A DNA stretch of 64,000 nt, from NCBI RefSeq assembly GCF_010723575.1, contig NZ_BLKZ01000001.1:620001-684000 (forward strand). Direction: 5' to 3'. Shown here piece after piece: positions 20,249 to 28,916 of this stretch (the stretch's first letter is position 1; each line of letters starts with the position of its first letter). The DNA comes from Mycobacterium bourgelatii (GTDB lineage: Bacteria > Actinomycetota > Actinomycetes > Mycobacteriales > Mycobacteriaceae). Below the pieces are notes generated by a model, which saw only the letters and a list, made by a program, of their open reading frames with translations, did no database searches and was not told the DNA's origin. Both the position numbers and the translations under genes were made by a program.

Positions 20249-22290
20249 CAGCGGCCCCCAGATTTTGCCGGGAGTTTGGCAACCAGCGTCAGCACGTCGT
20301 AGGTGGCCACCGGGGCGTCGTCCTGGTTGGTCACCACGGCGTCCCAGCGGACTTCGCCGTAGTCGGCGGACAGGCGCGGGGTGAGTTGTTTGACTGTGAG
20401 GGTGACGGTGAGCGCGTCACCGGCCTTCACCGGGGTGAGGAAGCGTAGGCCGTCGACACCGAAGTTGGCCAGCACGGGACCCGGGTTGGGTTCGACGAAA
20501 AGTCCGGCGGCTAGCGACACCACGAGGTAGCCGTGTGCCACGATGCCACCGAATAGCGGGTTGCCCGCTGCGGCAACGGGATCGGTGTGCGCATAGAAGG
20601 TGTCCCCGGTGAACTCGGCGAAGTGCGATATGTCGTCGAGGGTCACCGTGCGGGGTCCGCCGACGACGGTATCGCCGATGCGAAGCTCCTCGAGATGCTT
20701 GCGGAACGGGTGCACGTCGTCGGTGTCACGGGCTGCCCCCTTCGTCCAGCGTCCCGTGATGGCGGTCAGCATGTCCGGTGACGCCTGCACTGCGCTGCGC
20801 TGCATGTGGTGCAGCACGCCGCGAATCCCGCCGAGTTCCTCGCCGCCGCCGGCGCGGCCCGGACCACCGTGCACCAAGGTGGGCAACGGGGATCCGTGCC
20901 CGGTGGACTCCTTGGCGTCGTCACGGTCCAGCACGAGGATGCGGCCGTGATAGGGCGCCAGATCCAGGACGAGGCGACGGGCGATCCCGGGGTCGTGGGT
21001 GACCACGGATCCGACCAGGCTGCCCCGGCCCCGCACGGCCAGGCGCACCGCTTCGTCGAGGTCGTGGTATCCGATGACGGTGCTTACCGGGCCGAAGGCC
21101 TCGACATCGTGTGGCGCGGCGACGGAGTTGTCGTCGACGCGTAGCAGCAGTGGTGGCAGGAAGGCGCCGCGGTCCGCGTCCGCGCCGCGCACCGAGAAGT
21201 TGTCCGGGTCGCCACTGACCAAAGTTGCGGCGTCGGTGAGGAATTTCAGCGCCCGCAGCACCTCGTCACGTTGCGCGATGCTGGCCAAGGCGCCCATGGT
21301 CACGCCCTCGGCTTCGGGGTGACCCACGACGACGGCCGAGAGCCGTGCAGTCGCTGCATCCACCACATCGGCGACGAGGTTTTGCGGTACCAATGCCCGG
21401 CGGATGGCCGTGCACTTCTGACCGGCCTTGACCGTCATCTCCGTGACGAGCTGCTTGATGTAGAGCTCGAATTCGGGGGTGCCGGGCGTGGTGTCGGGCC
21501 CCAGGATGGAGCAGTTCAGGGAATCGGCCTCGGCGTTGAACCGCACCCCGCTTTCGACAAGGTTGGGGTGCACCCGAAGCCGGGCCGCGGTGGCAGCCGA
21601 GCCGGTGAACGCGACCAGATCGTTCTCGTCGAGCTCGTCCAGCAGACCGTGCGGGTTGGCACACGCGAGTTGCAGCGCGCCTTCGGGCAACAGGCCGGAT
21701 TCGATGATGCGCCGCACCAACTGTTCGGTGAGATAGGCCGTTTGGTGGGCCGGCTTGACGATCGTGGGCACCCCTGCGAGAAACGCGGGTGCCAGCTTCT
21801 CTAGCATGCCCCAGACCGGGAAATTGAAGGCGTTGATCTGGACCGCGACGCCGAGGCGCGAGCTGTAGATGTGCTGGCCGACGAAAGTTCCTGCACGTCC
21901 GATGCTTTCGGTCGAACCGTCGAGGTAGATGGTGTCATTGGGAAGTTCCCGCGCGGCCTTGCCGGCGTAGCTGAGCAGGGTTCCGATCCCGCCGTCGATG
22001 TCGACGGCTGAGTCGCGCCGAGTGGCGCCGGTGGCAGAGGACAGCGGGTAGAACTCGTCCTTGCCTGCCATCAACAGCTTGCCCAGTTGCTTGAGGCAGC
22101 TCGCGCGTTCGGGGAAGGTGAGGGCGCGCAGCGCCGGTCCGCCGACCAGGCGGGCGTAGTCGACGGCCGCCGCATAGTCCAATCCCTCGGTGGAGTATCG
22201 CGCTACCTCCACCCCGGTGCTGGCATCGGTGAGCGGGATGCCGGCGTCGTCTGCCGAAGTCCACCGTCCGGATACGAAACTCTGCAGCAT
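20248..22290 (-). CDS. paaZ: Bifunctional oxepin-CoA hydrolase / 3-oxo-5,6-didehydrosuberyl-CoA semialdehyde dehydrogenase
   Basis: A 680-residue fusion matching PaaZ, which opens the oxepin-CoA ring and oxidises the resulting aldehyde. Residues 1-520 form an aldehyde dehydrogenase: WGMLEKLAPAFLAGV, the NAD region GSAATAARL, Glu-containing FNAEADSLN, and the catalytic Cys in VKAGQKCTAIRR. Residues 535-680 form a MaoC-type hot-dog hydratase with the Asp/His dyad in FTGDTFYAHTDP and GIVAHGYL. I chose the ATG at 22290; the frame opens at a TTG two codons upstream. An 18-bp operator-like palindrome lies 6 bp before this ATG. It is separated from echA-paaABCDE by the TetR gene. Confidence 0.93.
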   Translation of the reverse strand: MLQSFVSGRWTSADDAGIPLTDASTGVEVARYSTEGLDYAAAVDYARLVGGPALRALTFPERASCLKQLGKLLMAGKDEFYPLSSATGATRRDSAVDIDGGIGTLLSYAGKAARELPNDTIYLDGSTESIGRAGTFVGQHIYSSRLGVAVQINAFNFPVWGMLEKLAPAFLAGVPTIVKPAHQTAYLTEQLVRRIIESGLLPEGALQLACANPHGLLDELDENDLVAFTGSAATAARLRVHPNLVESGVRFNAEADSLNCSILGPDTTPGTPEFELYIKQLVTEMTVKAGQKCTAIRRALVPQNLVADVVDAATARLSAVVVGHPEAEGVTMGALASIAQRDEVLRALKFLTDAATLVSGDPDNFSVRGADADRGAFLPPLLLRVDDNSVAAPHDVEAFGPVSTVIGYHDLDEAVRLAVRGRGSLVGSVVTHDPGIARRLVLDLAPYHGRILVLDRDDAKESTGHGSPLPTLVHGGPGRAGGGEELGGIRGVLHHMQRSAVQASPDMLTAITGRWTKGAARDTDDVHPFRKHLEELRIGDTVVGGPRTVTLDDISHFAEFTGDTFYAHTDPVAAAGNPLFGGIVAHGYLVVSLAAGLFVEPNPGPVLANFGVDGLRFLTPVKAGDALTVTLTVKQLTPRLSADYGEVRWDAVVTNQDDAPVATYDVLTLVAKLPAKSGGR

Positions 22291-22295
22291 TACCA

Positions 22296-22313
22296 ACCGT
22301 CCATTCGTTCGGT
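22296..22313. promoter_or_regulatory. Operator 1 of the phenylacetate regulator (upstream of paaZ)
   Basis: ACCGTCCATTCGTTCGGT is an imperfect palindrome (outer ACCG/CGGT arms) directly before the paaZ start. It matches the complement of the second site at 23042-23059 at 17 of 18 positions. The duplication on both sides of the TetR gene marks it as that repressor's operator. Confidence 0.8.
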
Positions 22314-22319
22314 TATTGA

Positions 22320-22340
22320 CGGCTGCAACTTTGGCAGCCG
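22320..22340 (-). other. Short hairpin between the TetR gene and paaZ
   Basis: CGGCTGC (22320-22326) pairs with GCAGCCG (22334-22340) around a 7-nt loop. It lies just past the TetR stop and before paaZ, both on the minus strand, so it may weakly terminate the regulator transcript. There is no T run on the minus strand. Confidence 0.4.
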
Positions 22341-22353
22341 CGGTCGGTCGGCG

Positions 22354-22980
22354 TCAAGAGGGGTCGATGCGAAGACCGTCGAAGAGCACGTTGACGACGG
22401 CGTCGGCGAGTTGGGCCGCGTCGAGTTCACGGCTTGGTCGGTACCACTCAATCAACGAGTTGACCGTGCCGAAGATGAGCCGACTGGTGAGCAGTGGGTC
22501 GATGTCTGGGCGCACGCTGCCTTCGTCACAGGCTTGCTGGACCAGCTGGCCGACGATGTGGTCGAATTCGCGGCGGCGGGCGAGCGCGCGGCGCTCGACG
22601 GGCGTGTTCCCTCGGATCCTCAGCAACAGTGTGACGTACGGCAATTGCTCCACGAGGACGTGAATGCTGCGCCGCACCAGGTATTCCAGCCGATCGATCG
22701 CCGGTCCGGTGGTGGCTTCGCGCTCTGTGGTCGCTGCGAACAAGGCGTCCAGCGCGCGGTTGACCGCTAGCTGCAGCAGTTCGGATTTGCCTCGCACGTG
22801 GTGATAGATCGAGGATTTGCTGATGCCCAGTCGGGCGGCCAGGTGTTCCATGCTGGTGCCGTCGTAGCCCCGTTGGTTGAACACCGACACCGCGACTGCC
22901 AGCAGCGTGTCGAGGTCGTAGCCGGGACGACCGACTCGACCGGTCGGGCGCGAAGGCGGGGCAGCCATGGACACCATCAT
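22354..22980 (-). CDS. TetR-family regulator of the phenylacetate genes (PaaR-like)
   Basis: A TetR protein of about 208 residues. Its helix-turn-helix is clear: TSMEHLAARLGISKSSIYHHV, with recognition helix ISKSSIYHHVRGKSEL. The C-terminal domain (from about residue 95) is helical and ends in NSLIEWYRPSRELD, typical of acyl-CoA-responsive members of this family. ATG codons at 22980, 22977 and 22968 are all possible starts. It lies between paaZ and the divergent echA-paaA operon, and almost identical palindromes occur in front of both, so it most likely represses both units until phenylacetyl-CoA appears. The ligand is inference from known PaaR proteins. Confidence 0.88.
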   Translation of the reverse strand: MMVSMAAPPSRPTGRVGRPGYDLDTLLAVAVSVFNQRGYDGTSMEHLAARLGISKSSIYHHVRGKSELLQLAVNRALDALFAATTEREATTGPAIDRLEYLVRRSIHVLVEQLPYVTLLLRIRGNTPVERRALARRREFDHIVGQLVQQACDEGSVRPDIDPLLTSRLIFGTVNSLIEWYRPSRELDAAQLADAVVNVLFDGLRIDPS

Positions 22981-23035
22981 CGCATCACGGCCCCGGGGCG
23001 GCGGCACGCATCTGGCACCGTCCGGGCGCGGCACC

Positions 23036-23065
23036 TTGATTACCGAACGAATGGTCGGTTAATCT
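23036..23065 (+). promoter_or_regulatory. echA-paa operon promoter with operator 2 as its spacer
   Basis: TTGATT (23036-23041) and TAATCT (23060-23065) are separated by exactly 18 bp, and the spacer (23042-23059) is the palindrome ACCGAACGAATGGTCGGT. A repressor bound here would block RNA polymerase directly. The predicted transcription start is 23072-23073, at the A of the echA ATG, so the mRNA is probably leaderless. Confidence 0.75.
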
Positions 23066-23072
23066 AGCGCGC

Positions 23073-23882
23073 ATGACCACAGACACCGAGGTGCCCACGG
23101 CGGCGATCAGCTACGCGGTCGACGAGAACGTCGCCGCCATCGTGTTAGACCGTCCCGGAGCCTCCAACGCCCTGGACCGTGTGCTGAAAGAAGGGCTGCT
23201 GGAGGCGCTGACCCGGGCGGGCTCCGATCCTGCGGTGCGCGCGGTCGCGCTGACTGCCTCAGGCAGAAACTTCTGCGTCGGCCAAGACCTGGCCGAACAT
23301 GTGGCGGCGTTGCGGGCTGACCCGGCACACGCCATGGACACCGTGGCCGAGCACTACAACCCGATCGTGTTGGCGTTGAATGCGATCGAGGTACCGGTTG
23401 TGGTGGGCATCAACGGCGCCTGCGTCGGTGCCGGTCTCGGGATCGCCCTGGCGGCCGACATCCGGGTGGCCGGGTGCGGCGCCAAGTTCGGCACCGCCTT
23501 CTGCGGCATCGGGCTCGCCAGCGATTCGGGACTGAGCGCGTCGTTGGCGCGGCTGGTCGGCCAGGGCCGCGCGACCGGCTTGTTCCTGCTCGGCGACACC
23601 ATCGACGCCGACACCGCTCAGGCGTGGGGACTGGTGCATCGCGTGGTACCGGACGCCGATCTCGCCGCCGAGACCGTCGCCGTGGCACGCCGTCTAGCAG
23701 CGGGCCCGACCGCCGCGTTCAAGGCCGTCAAACGACTCCTCACGGCCAACGCCGACGCCGAATTGCCCGAGGTTCTGGCCCGGGAAGCCGAAGCGCAGCG
23801 ACTGCTCGGCGCCTCGACCGATCACATCGGTGCGGTGGAGGCCTTTGTGGCCAAACAACGTCCGACGTTTATGGGTAGCTGA
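23073..23882 (+). CDS. Enoyl-CoA hydratase/isomerase, PaaG-like
   Basis: A 269-residue crotonase-fold protein, first gene of the paa operon. It most likely acts as the ring-1,2-epoxyphenylacetyl-CoA isomerase (PaaG) that makes oxepin-CoA; a PaaF-type hydratase role is the alternative, as no second crotonase gene is nearby. The oxyanion-hole segments are visible as NFCVGQDL (residues 66-73) and [18 protein letters not shown] (core [15 protein letters not shown]), followed by [14 protein letters not shown], where the Asp sits in the place used by PaaG catalytic Asp. No Shine-Dalgarno precedes the ATG, in line with leaderless translation from the promoter at 23036-23065. Confidence 0.85.
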   Translation: MTTDTEVPTAAISYAVDENVAAIVLDRPGASNALDRVLKEGLLEALTRAGSDPAVRAVALTASGRNFCVGQDLAEHVAALRADPAHAMDTVAEHYNPIVLALNAIEVPVVVGINGACVGAGLGIALAADIRVAGCGAKFGTAFCGIGLASDSGLSASLARLVGQGRATGLFLLGDTIDADTAQAWGLVHRVVPDADLAAETVAVARRLAAGPTAAFKAVKRLLTANADAELPEVLAREAEAQRLLGASTDHIGAVEAFVAKQRPTFMGS

Positions 23883-23887
23883 CCCCC

Positions 23888-24793
23888 GTGGCGCCCACCG
23901 CAGTCGCAGAGCGTGTCGAGCCGCGAGACCCGATGCCCGACGGGTATCGCAGCACTCTGATACGCCAGATCAGCCAGCATGCGCATTCGGAGATCATCGG
24001 GATGCAGCCGGAAGGGGCCTGGTTGACCCGGGCCCCGTCGTTGCGCCGCAAGGCGATCCTGCTGGCCAAGGTCCAGGACGAGGCCGGTCACGGCATCTAC
24101 CTATACTCCGCGGCCGAGACGCTTGGGGTAGACCGGGCGGAGCTGACCGCGAAACTGATAGCGGGCCGGCAGAAGTATTCGTCGATCTTCAACTACCCGA
24201 CGCTGAGCTTCGCCGATGTCGGGGTGATCGGCTGGCTGGTCGACGGCGCGGCGATCTGCAACCAGGTGCCGCTGTGCCGCAGTTCCTACGGTCCCTATGC
24301 CCGCGCCATGATCCGGGTGTGCAAGGAAGAGTCGTTTCATCAGCGCCAGGGTTTCGAACTGCTGCTGACCATGATGCGGGGCACCCACGCGCAACGCGCG
24401 ATGGTGCAAGACGCCGTCGACCGATGGTGGTGGCCCACGCTGATGATGTTCGGCCCGCCCGACGGCCAATCACCCAATACCGAGCGATCGATGGCGTGGG
24501 GGATCAAACGCCACACCAATGACGAACTGCGACAACGATTTGTCGACATGACGGTACCGCAGGCCGAGGTACTTGGGGTGCAGATCCCCGACCCGGACCT
24601 GGCCTGGAACGAGCGGCGCGGCCACTACGACTTCGGTGCTCCCGACTGGTCGGAATTCTTCGCCGTCATCGCCGGCGACGGGCCCTGCAACGCCGAACGA
24701 CTGGCCACCCGCAAGGCCGCGCACGACGACGGCGGCTGGGTGCGTGCCGCCGCCGTCGCCTACGCCCGCAGGACTGCAGAGGAGACTCGATGA
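23888..24793 (+). CDS. paaA: Phenylacetyl-CoA 1,2-epoxidase catalytic subunit
   Basis: A 301-residue ferritin-like di-iron subunit of the multicomponent epoxidase that converts phenylacetyl-CoA to the ring 1,2-epoxide. Iron ligand motifs are DEAGH at residues 64-68 and EESFH at 147-151, both in the expected helices, with a further Glu in EIIGM near 35. The conserved PaaA segments [17 protein letters not shown] and [13 protein letters not shown] are present. The GTG start lies 5 bp after the echA stop with little Shine-Dalgarno, so translation is probably coupled. The stop overlaps paaB (ATGA). All other epoxidase subunits follow in order. Confidence 0.96.
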   Translation: MAPTAVAERVEPRDPMPDGYRSTLIRQISQHAHSEIIGMQPEGAWLTRAPSLRRKAILLAKVQDEAGHGIYLYSAAETLGVDRAELTAKLIAGRQKYSSIFNYPTLSFADVGVIGWLVDGAAICNQVPLCRSSYGPYARAMIRVCKEESFHQRQGFELLLTMMRGTHAQRAMVQDAVDRWWWPTLMMFGPPDGQSPNTERSMAWGIKRHTNDELRQRFVDMTVPQAEVLGVQIPDPDLAWNERRGHYDFGAPDWSEFFAVIAGDGPCNAERLATRKAAHDDGGWVRAAAVAYARRTAEETR

Positions 24794-25086
24794 CTGGCAG
24801 CGTCGATCCCGCGTGGCCGCTCTACGAGGTGTTCGTGCGTGCCAAGCGCGGACTGAACCACGTCCACGTCGGCTCGATCCACGCCTCGGACGGCGCCATG
24901 GCGTTGCAGCACGCGCGGGATGTGTACACCCGCCGCAACGAGGGCGTCAGCATCTGGGTAGTGCCGTCGGCAGCGATCACCGCCTCCACGGCCGAGGAGA
25001 AGGAGTCGTTCTTCGCCCCGTCTCGCGACAAGGTGTATCGCCATCCCACGGCTTACTCCATTCCCGACACCGTCCCGCACATGTGA
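24790..25086 (+). CDS. paaB: Phenylacetyl-CoA epoxidase subunit PaaB
   Basis: A 98-residue small subunit that bridges PaaAC heterodimers into the larger epoxidase complex and is needed for activity. The family segments [20 protein letters not shown] (at residues 8-27) and [18 protein letters not shown] are clear, as is the C-terminal [14 protein letters not shown]. The ATG overlaps the paaA stop (ATGA). Length is normal. It contains no metal-binding residues of its own, as expected. Confidence 0.96.
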   Translation: MTGSVDPAWPLYEVFVRAKRGLNHVHVGSIHASDGAMALQHARDVYTRRNEGVSIWVVPSAAITASTAEEKESFFAPSRDKVYRHPTAYSIPDTVPHM

Positions 25087-25099
25087 GGTGGAGTCGGTA

Positions 25100-26005
25100 A
25101 TGAATGACCATGAGTCGGCATACGCGGGCCTCGTCGACGTCGACACCCACGACCAGTGGGCTTTCGGGACGGGCTTCGACGACCCACTGGCCGGGGTGGA
25201 CACCACTTTTCCGGTCGGCGTCGACGGGCCTGACCTGGCCACCTACTGCCTGATGCTCGGCGATGACGCCCTGATCGCGGCGCAGCGACTCACCGAATGG
25301 ACCTGCCACGCACCGGAACTGGAAGAAGAAGTCGCGCTGGCCAACATCGGGCTGGATCTGCTTGGGCAGGCCCGGCTGCTGCTCGCGCGGGCGGCGGCCG
25401 CCGGGCCTCGGGTCGTTCCGGTGTTGCCAACAGGTGCGTCGGTGCCTGCCGAGGACGCGCTGGCATTTTTTCGCGACGGACAAGAGTTTCGGAACGTACG
25501 CCTGGTCGAGGCGGACAACGGTGACTTTGCGGTGACCGTATGCAGGTTGCTGGTGTTCACCACCTACCGCCTGGCGGTGCTGCAACGGCTGCGGGCGTCC
25601 AGCGATCCGGTGCTGGCCGCAGTGGCCGACAAGGGCGCGAAAGAGGTTACCTACCATCGGGATTACGCCGCACGCTGGCTTATCACGTTGTCGCTCGGGA
25701 CCAGCGAATCCCGCCGCCGCACCGAGGTAGCGCTGCGTACGGTGTGGCCGTTCGTCGCTGAACTGTTCGCGACCCACCCAGTGGAAGCACGCCTTTCGGC
25801 CGCCGGTGCGGGAGTGGACCCGGCCACGGTTCGGCCCGAATTCGACGCGGTGCTGCGGGAGGTGTTGGATGCCGCGGCATTGCCGGTCCCGACAATCGGC
25901 GATGCCGTGACCGCCGGCCGGGATGGCGTGCACACCGACGCCTTGGTGGCCCTCCTGGCCGAAATGCAGAGCGTCGCCCGCGCACATCCGTTAGCGCGGT
26001 GGTGA
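25100..26005 (+). CDS. paaC: Phenylacetyl-CoA epoxidase structural subunit PaaC
   Basis: A 301-residue ferritin-like partner of PaaA, structurally similar but without a working di-iron centre. Family features include YCLMLGDDALIAAQRLTEW, EEVALANIGLDLLGQAR and KEVTYHRDYAARWLI. I chose the ATG at 25100, preceded by GAGGTGGAG, over the upstream frame opening at 25088. An N-terminal extension of about 45 residues before GPDLATYCLMLGDD is longer than in E. coli PaaC. It is 13 bp from paaB and 4 bp from paaD. Confidence 0.94.
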   Translation: MNDHESAYAGLVDVDTHDQWAFGTGFDDPLAGVDTTFPVGVDGPDLATYCLMLGDDALIAAQRLTEWTCHAPELEEEVALANIGLDLLGQARLLLARAAAAGPRVVPVLPTGASVPAEDALAFFRDGQEFRNVRLVEADNGDFAVTVCRLLVFTTYRLAVLQRLRASSDPVLAAVADKGAKEVTYHRDYAARWLITLSLGTSESRRRTEVALRTVWPFVAELFATHPVEARLSAAGAGVDPATVRPEFDAVLREVLDAAALPVPTIGDAVTAGRDGVHTDALVALLAEMQSVARAHPLARW

Positions 26006-26009
26006 GTAG

Positions 26010-26516
26010 ATGAACAACCACACCCTGGAGCTGGCCCGGCGAGCCGTCGCCGAGGTCCGCGATCCCGAGATGCCCATGCTGACCCTGGCTGACCTCGGGG
26101 TGCTACGGGAGGTGTCCTTGCATGAGGGCCGGATCGTCGTCACCATCACGCCCACCTACAGCGGTTGCCCCGCGATGTCCGCCATCCGTGCGGATGTGGC
26201 GAAAACGTTGTCGGCGGCAGGATTTCCCGACATCGAGATCCGCACGGCACTCAGCCCAGCCTGGAGCTCCGACTGGATCACCGCGACCGGGCGGCGCAAA
26301 CTCGCCCGGCACGGCATCGCCCCGCCGGGGCGGGCGCCCGCCCGCAGCAAGGGGCCGATACCGCTGACCCTCAAGACACGCCCACCCGCCGTGCCGTGCC
26401 CGCGGTGCACGTCCGCAGACACCAAGCAGGTATCGGAATTCGGTGCGACGCCGTGCAAGTCACTGCACCGTTGCCGGTCGTGTCTCGAGCCGTTCGAGCG
26501 GGTGAAGGAGATCTGA
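26010..26516 (+). CDS. paaD: Phenylacetate-CoA epoxidase maturation protein PaaD
   Basis: A 168-residue protein with an N-terminal MIP18/SufT-like domain (PEMPMLTLADLGVLREV and TPTYSGCPAM, the latter with the conserved Cys) and a C-terminal zinc-ribbon-like region: PCPRCTSADTKQ and CKSLHRCRSCLEPF, five cysteines in pairs. PaaD is thought to help assemble or insert the iron-sulphur cluster or di-iron centre of the epoxidase system. The ATG lies 4 bp after the paaC stop, and paaE follows after 1 bp. Confidence 0.93.
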   Translation: MNNHTLELARRAVAEVRDPEMPMLTLADLGVLREVSLHEGRIVVTITPTYSGCPAMSAIRADVAKTLSAAGFPDIEIRTALSPAWSSDWITATGRRKLARHGIAPPGRAPARSKGPIPLTLKTRPPAVPCPRCTSADTKQVSEFGATPCKSLHRCRSCLEPFERVKEI

Positions 26517-26517
26517 C

Positions 26518-27591
26518 GTGACCGCGCTGCGGCAATTGCCGTCCTTTCACCGGCTGCGGGTGGCCGCCGTGCAACCGCTCTGCGATGACGCCGCAGCGGT
26601 CACCTTCGCGGTTCCCGAGGCACTGAAGTCCGAATTCGCCTTTCGCCCTGGGCAATCGCTCACTCTGCGTAAGAGCGTCGACGGCAGGGAGCAGCGGCGC
26701 TGCTACTCCATCTGCTCACCGGCAGGCGGTGCCCTGCGCATCGGCGTGCGTGAGCTGCCCGGCGGCGTCTTCTCGGGATGGTTGGTCCGCGACGTCCGCC
26801 CCGGCGACGAGGTGGAGGTGCAAACTCCGTCCGGCAACTTCGTAGCGCCCCCGGGCACCGGCGGTCGCCATGTGCTGATCGCGGCGGGGTCGGGGATCAC
26901 GCCCATCGTGTCGATCGCCACTACGCTGCTGCGTCAACCGGATTCGCACCTGGTGCTGATCTACGGCAACCGGCGAGCGGATTCGGTCATGTTCGCCGAC
27001 GAACTCGCCGACCTCAAAGACCTTTACGGCCCGCGGCTGGAGCTCATCCATGTGTTGTCCCGCGAACACCGGGTGGCGGATTTGTTCAGCGGACGGCTCG
27101 ACGCCGAACGGATCCGGCGACTGCTCGATGCGTTCGTACCCGTGGCCGATGTCGACCACTTCTGGCTGTGTGGCCCGCTCGGCATGGTGCTCGACGCCCA
27201 GCAAGTCCTGGGCGCGTACGGAGTACCGGGGGACCGCATCCACCGGGAACTCTTCTTTGTCGAAGAGGTTGCCCCGCCGCCGGTGAGCCGAACTGAGCCC
27301 GGCCGCGCCGGGCCGTGCAGTCAGGTCACCATCGTGCTCGACGGCCACACGAGCGCGCTCGACCTACCGCGCGACACCCCGATCCTCGATGCCGCGCAAC
27401 GCTATCGGGATGACCTGCCGTTCGCCTGCAAGGGCGGGGTATGCGGCACCTGCCGGGCCAGGGTGACGGTCGGCGAGGTGGACATGCGCCGCAACTATGC
27501 GCTCGAAAACTCGGAATTGGCAGCGGGTTTCGTGCTGACTTGTCAGTCGCTTCCCACCAGCGACGCCGTCACCGTCGATTTCGACGCATGA
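26518..27591 (+). CDS. paaE: Phenylacetyl-CoA epoxidase reductase PaaE
   Basis: A 357-residue NAD(P)H reductase that feeds electrons to the PaaAC centre. The N-terminal FAD domain has RCYSICSPAGGALRIGVR (core RRCYSICSP), the nucleotide domain has VLIAAGSGITPIVSI, and the C-terminus is a plant-type 2Fe-2S ferredoxin with Cys304-x4-Cys309-x2-Cys312-x29-Cys342. The ferredoxin-at-C-terminus order is diagnostic for PaaE. The GTG start directly follows the paaD stop and is in the translationally linked string paaA-paaE. Confidence 0.96.
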   Translation: MTALRQLPSFHRLRVAAVQPLCDDAAAVTFAVPEALKSEFAFRPGQSLTLRKSVDGREQRRCYSICSPAGGALRIGVRELPGGVFSGWLVRDVRPGDEVEVQTPSGNFVAPPGTGGRHVLIAAGSGITPIVSIATTLLRQPDSHLVLIYGNRRADSVMFADELADLKDLYGPRLELIHVLSREHRVADLFSGRLDAERIRRLLDAFVPVADVDHFWLCGPLGMVLDAQQVLGAYGVPGDRIHRELFFVEEVAPPPVSRTEPGRAGPCSQVTIVLDGHTSALDLPRDTPILDAAQRYRDDLPFACKGGVCGTCRARVTVGEVDMRRNYALENSELAAGFVLTCQSLPTSDAVTVDFDA

Positions 27592-27611
27592 GCGGGAGCT
27601 GAGGATCACTG

Positions 27612-28916
27612 ATGACCAAACTGGTCGACTGCCCCGGTGTAGAACCCATCGAAAAGGCCTCGCGCGACGAGATTCAGGCGCTGCAGCTGACCAGGCTGCG
27701 GTGGTCCCTGCAGCACGCCTACGACAATGTGGCGCACTACCGGTCGGCTTTCGACGCCGTCGGTGTGCATCCCGCTGATCTGAGGGACCTCAGCGACCTC
27801 GCGCTGTTCCCGTTCACCGGCAAGGCCGATCTGCGGGCCAACTACCCGTTCGGGATGTTCGCGGTGCCGCAGTCGCAGGTGTTGCGGCTGCACGCCTCGT
27901 CGGGCACCACCGGCCGACCCACCGTCGTCGGCTACACCGCCGCCGACCTGGAAACCTGGGCCAAGCTGGTGGCCAGATCCCTGCGGGCCGCCGGGGTGCG
28001 TCCCGGCGACAAGGTGCACATCGCGTACGGTTACGGACTTTTCACCGGCGGCATGGGCGCGCACTACGGCGCCGAGCGGCTCGGCTGCACCGTCATACCG
28101 ATATCGGGCGGCATGACCGAGCGCCAGATCCAGTTGATCGCGGACTTTGCCCCTGACGCGATCATGGTCACGCCGTCCTACATGCTCACCATCATCGACG
28201 CCATGTACGAGGCCGGACTCGACCCACGCGCCACCTCGTTGCGGACCGGAATCTTCGGTGCGGAACCGTGGAGCGAAGAAATGCGCGCCGAGTTGGAACG
28301 AACCTGCGACATCGACGCCGTCGACATCTACGGCCTCTCGGAGGTCATGGGTCCGGGTGTCGCCCAGGAATGCGTGGAAACCAAAGACGGCCTGCACATC
28401 TGGGAGGACCACTTCTACCCCGAAATCATCGACCCCGAGACCCAGGCGGTGTTGCCGGACGGCGCGGAGGGAGAACTGGTGTTCACCTCACTGACCAAAG
28501 AGGCATTTCCCGTCATCCGGTACCGCACCCACGACCTGACCATGCTGCTACCCGGCACGGCGCGCTCGATGCGCCGAATGCGCCGGATCACCGGCCGCAG
28601 CGACGACATGATCATCCTGCGCGGCGTGAACCTGTTCCCCAGTCAGATCGAGGAACACATCATGACCCAGCGCGCCCTCGCGCCGCAGTTCCAGTGCGTA
28701 GTCGACCGTCCGGAACGGCTCGATCGGCTCACCGTACGCGTGGAGGGCCGCCGCGGGGCCACCCCCGAGCAGTGTGAGCGGGCCGCGGACTCGCTGACCC
28801 GGCAGATCAAGAACCGCGTCGGCGTCAGCATCACCGTGGAAGTGGTACCACCGGGCGCGGTCGCCCGTTCGACGGGCAAGGCGAAACGAGTTATCGACCG
28901 GCGTCCCGTAAGCTAG
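27612..28916 (+). CDS. paaK: Phenylacetate-CoA ligase
   Basis: A 434-residue AMP-forming ligase that activates phenylacetate to phenylacetyl-CoA, the first step of the pathway. The P-loop-like motif ASSGTTGRPTVVGYT is near residues 95-109, followed by HIAYGYGLFTGGMGAHYGAE and YGLSEVMGPGVAQEC (A5 region), with ITGRSDDMIILRGVN preceding the mobile C-terminal domain. All are typical of PaaK. GGGAGCTGAGG precedes the ATG. It is the last gene of the operon; its 3' end overlaps the opposing DUF1028 gene by 26 bp. Genes for the lower pathway (paaH, paaJ) are not in this window. Confidence 0.96.
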   Translation: MTKLVDCPGVEPIEKASRDEIQALQLTRLRWSLQHAYDNVAHYRSAFDAVGVHPADLRDLSDLALFPFTGKADLRANYPFGMFAVPQSQVLRLHASSGTTGRPTVVGYTAADLETWAKLVARSLRAAGVRPGDKVHIAYGYGLFTGGMGAHYGAERLGCTVIPISGGMTERQIQLIADFAPDAIMVTPSYMLTIIDAMYEAGLDPRATSLRTGIFGAEPWSEEMRAELERTCDIDAVDIYGLSEVMGPGVAQECVETKDGLHIWEDHFYPEIIDPETQAVLPDGAEGELVFTSLTKEAFPVIRYRTHDLTMLLPGTARSMRRMRRITGRSDDMIILRGVNLFPSQIEEHIMTQRALAPQFQCVVDRPERLDRLTVRVEGRRGATPEQCERAADSLTRQIKNRVGVSITVEVVPPGAVARSTGKAKRVIDRRPVS

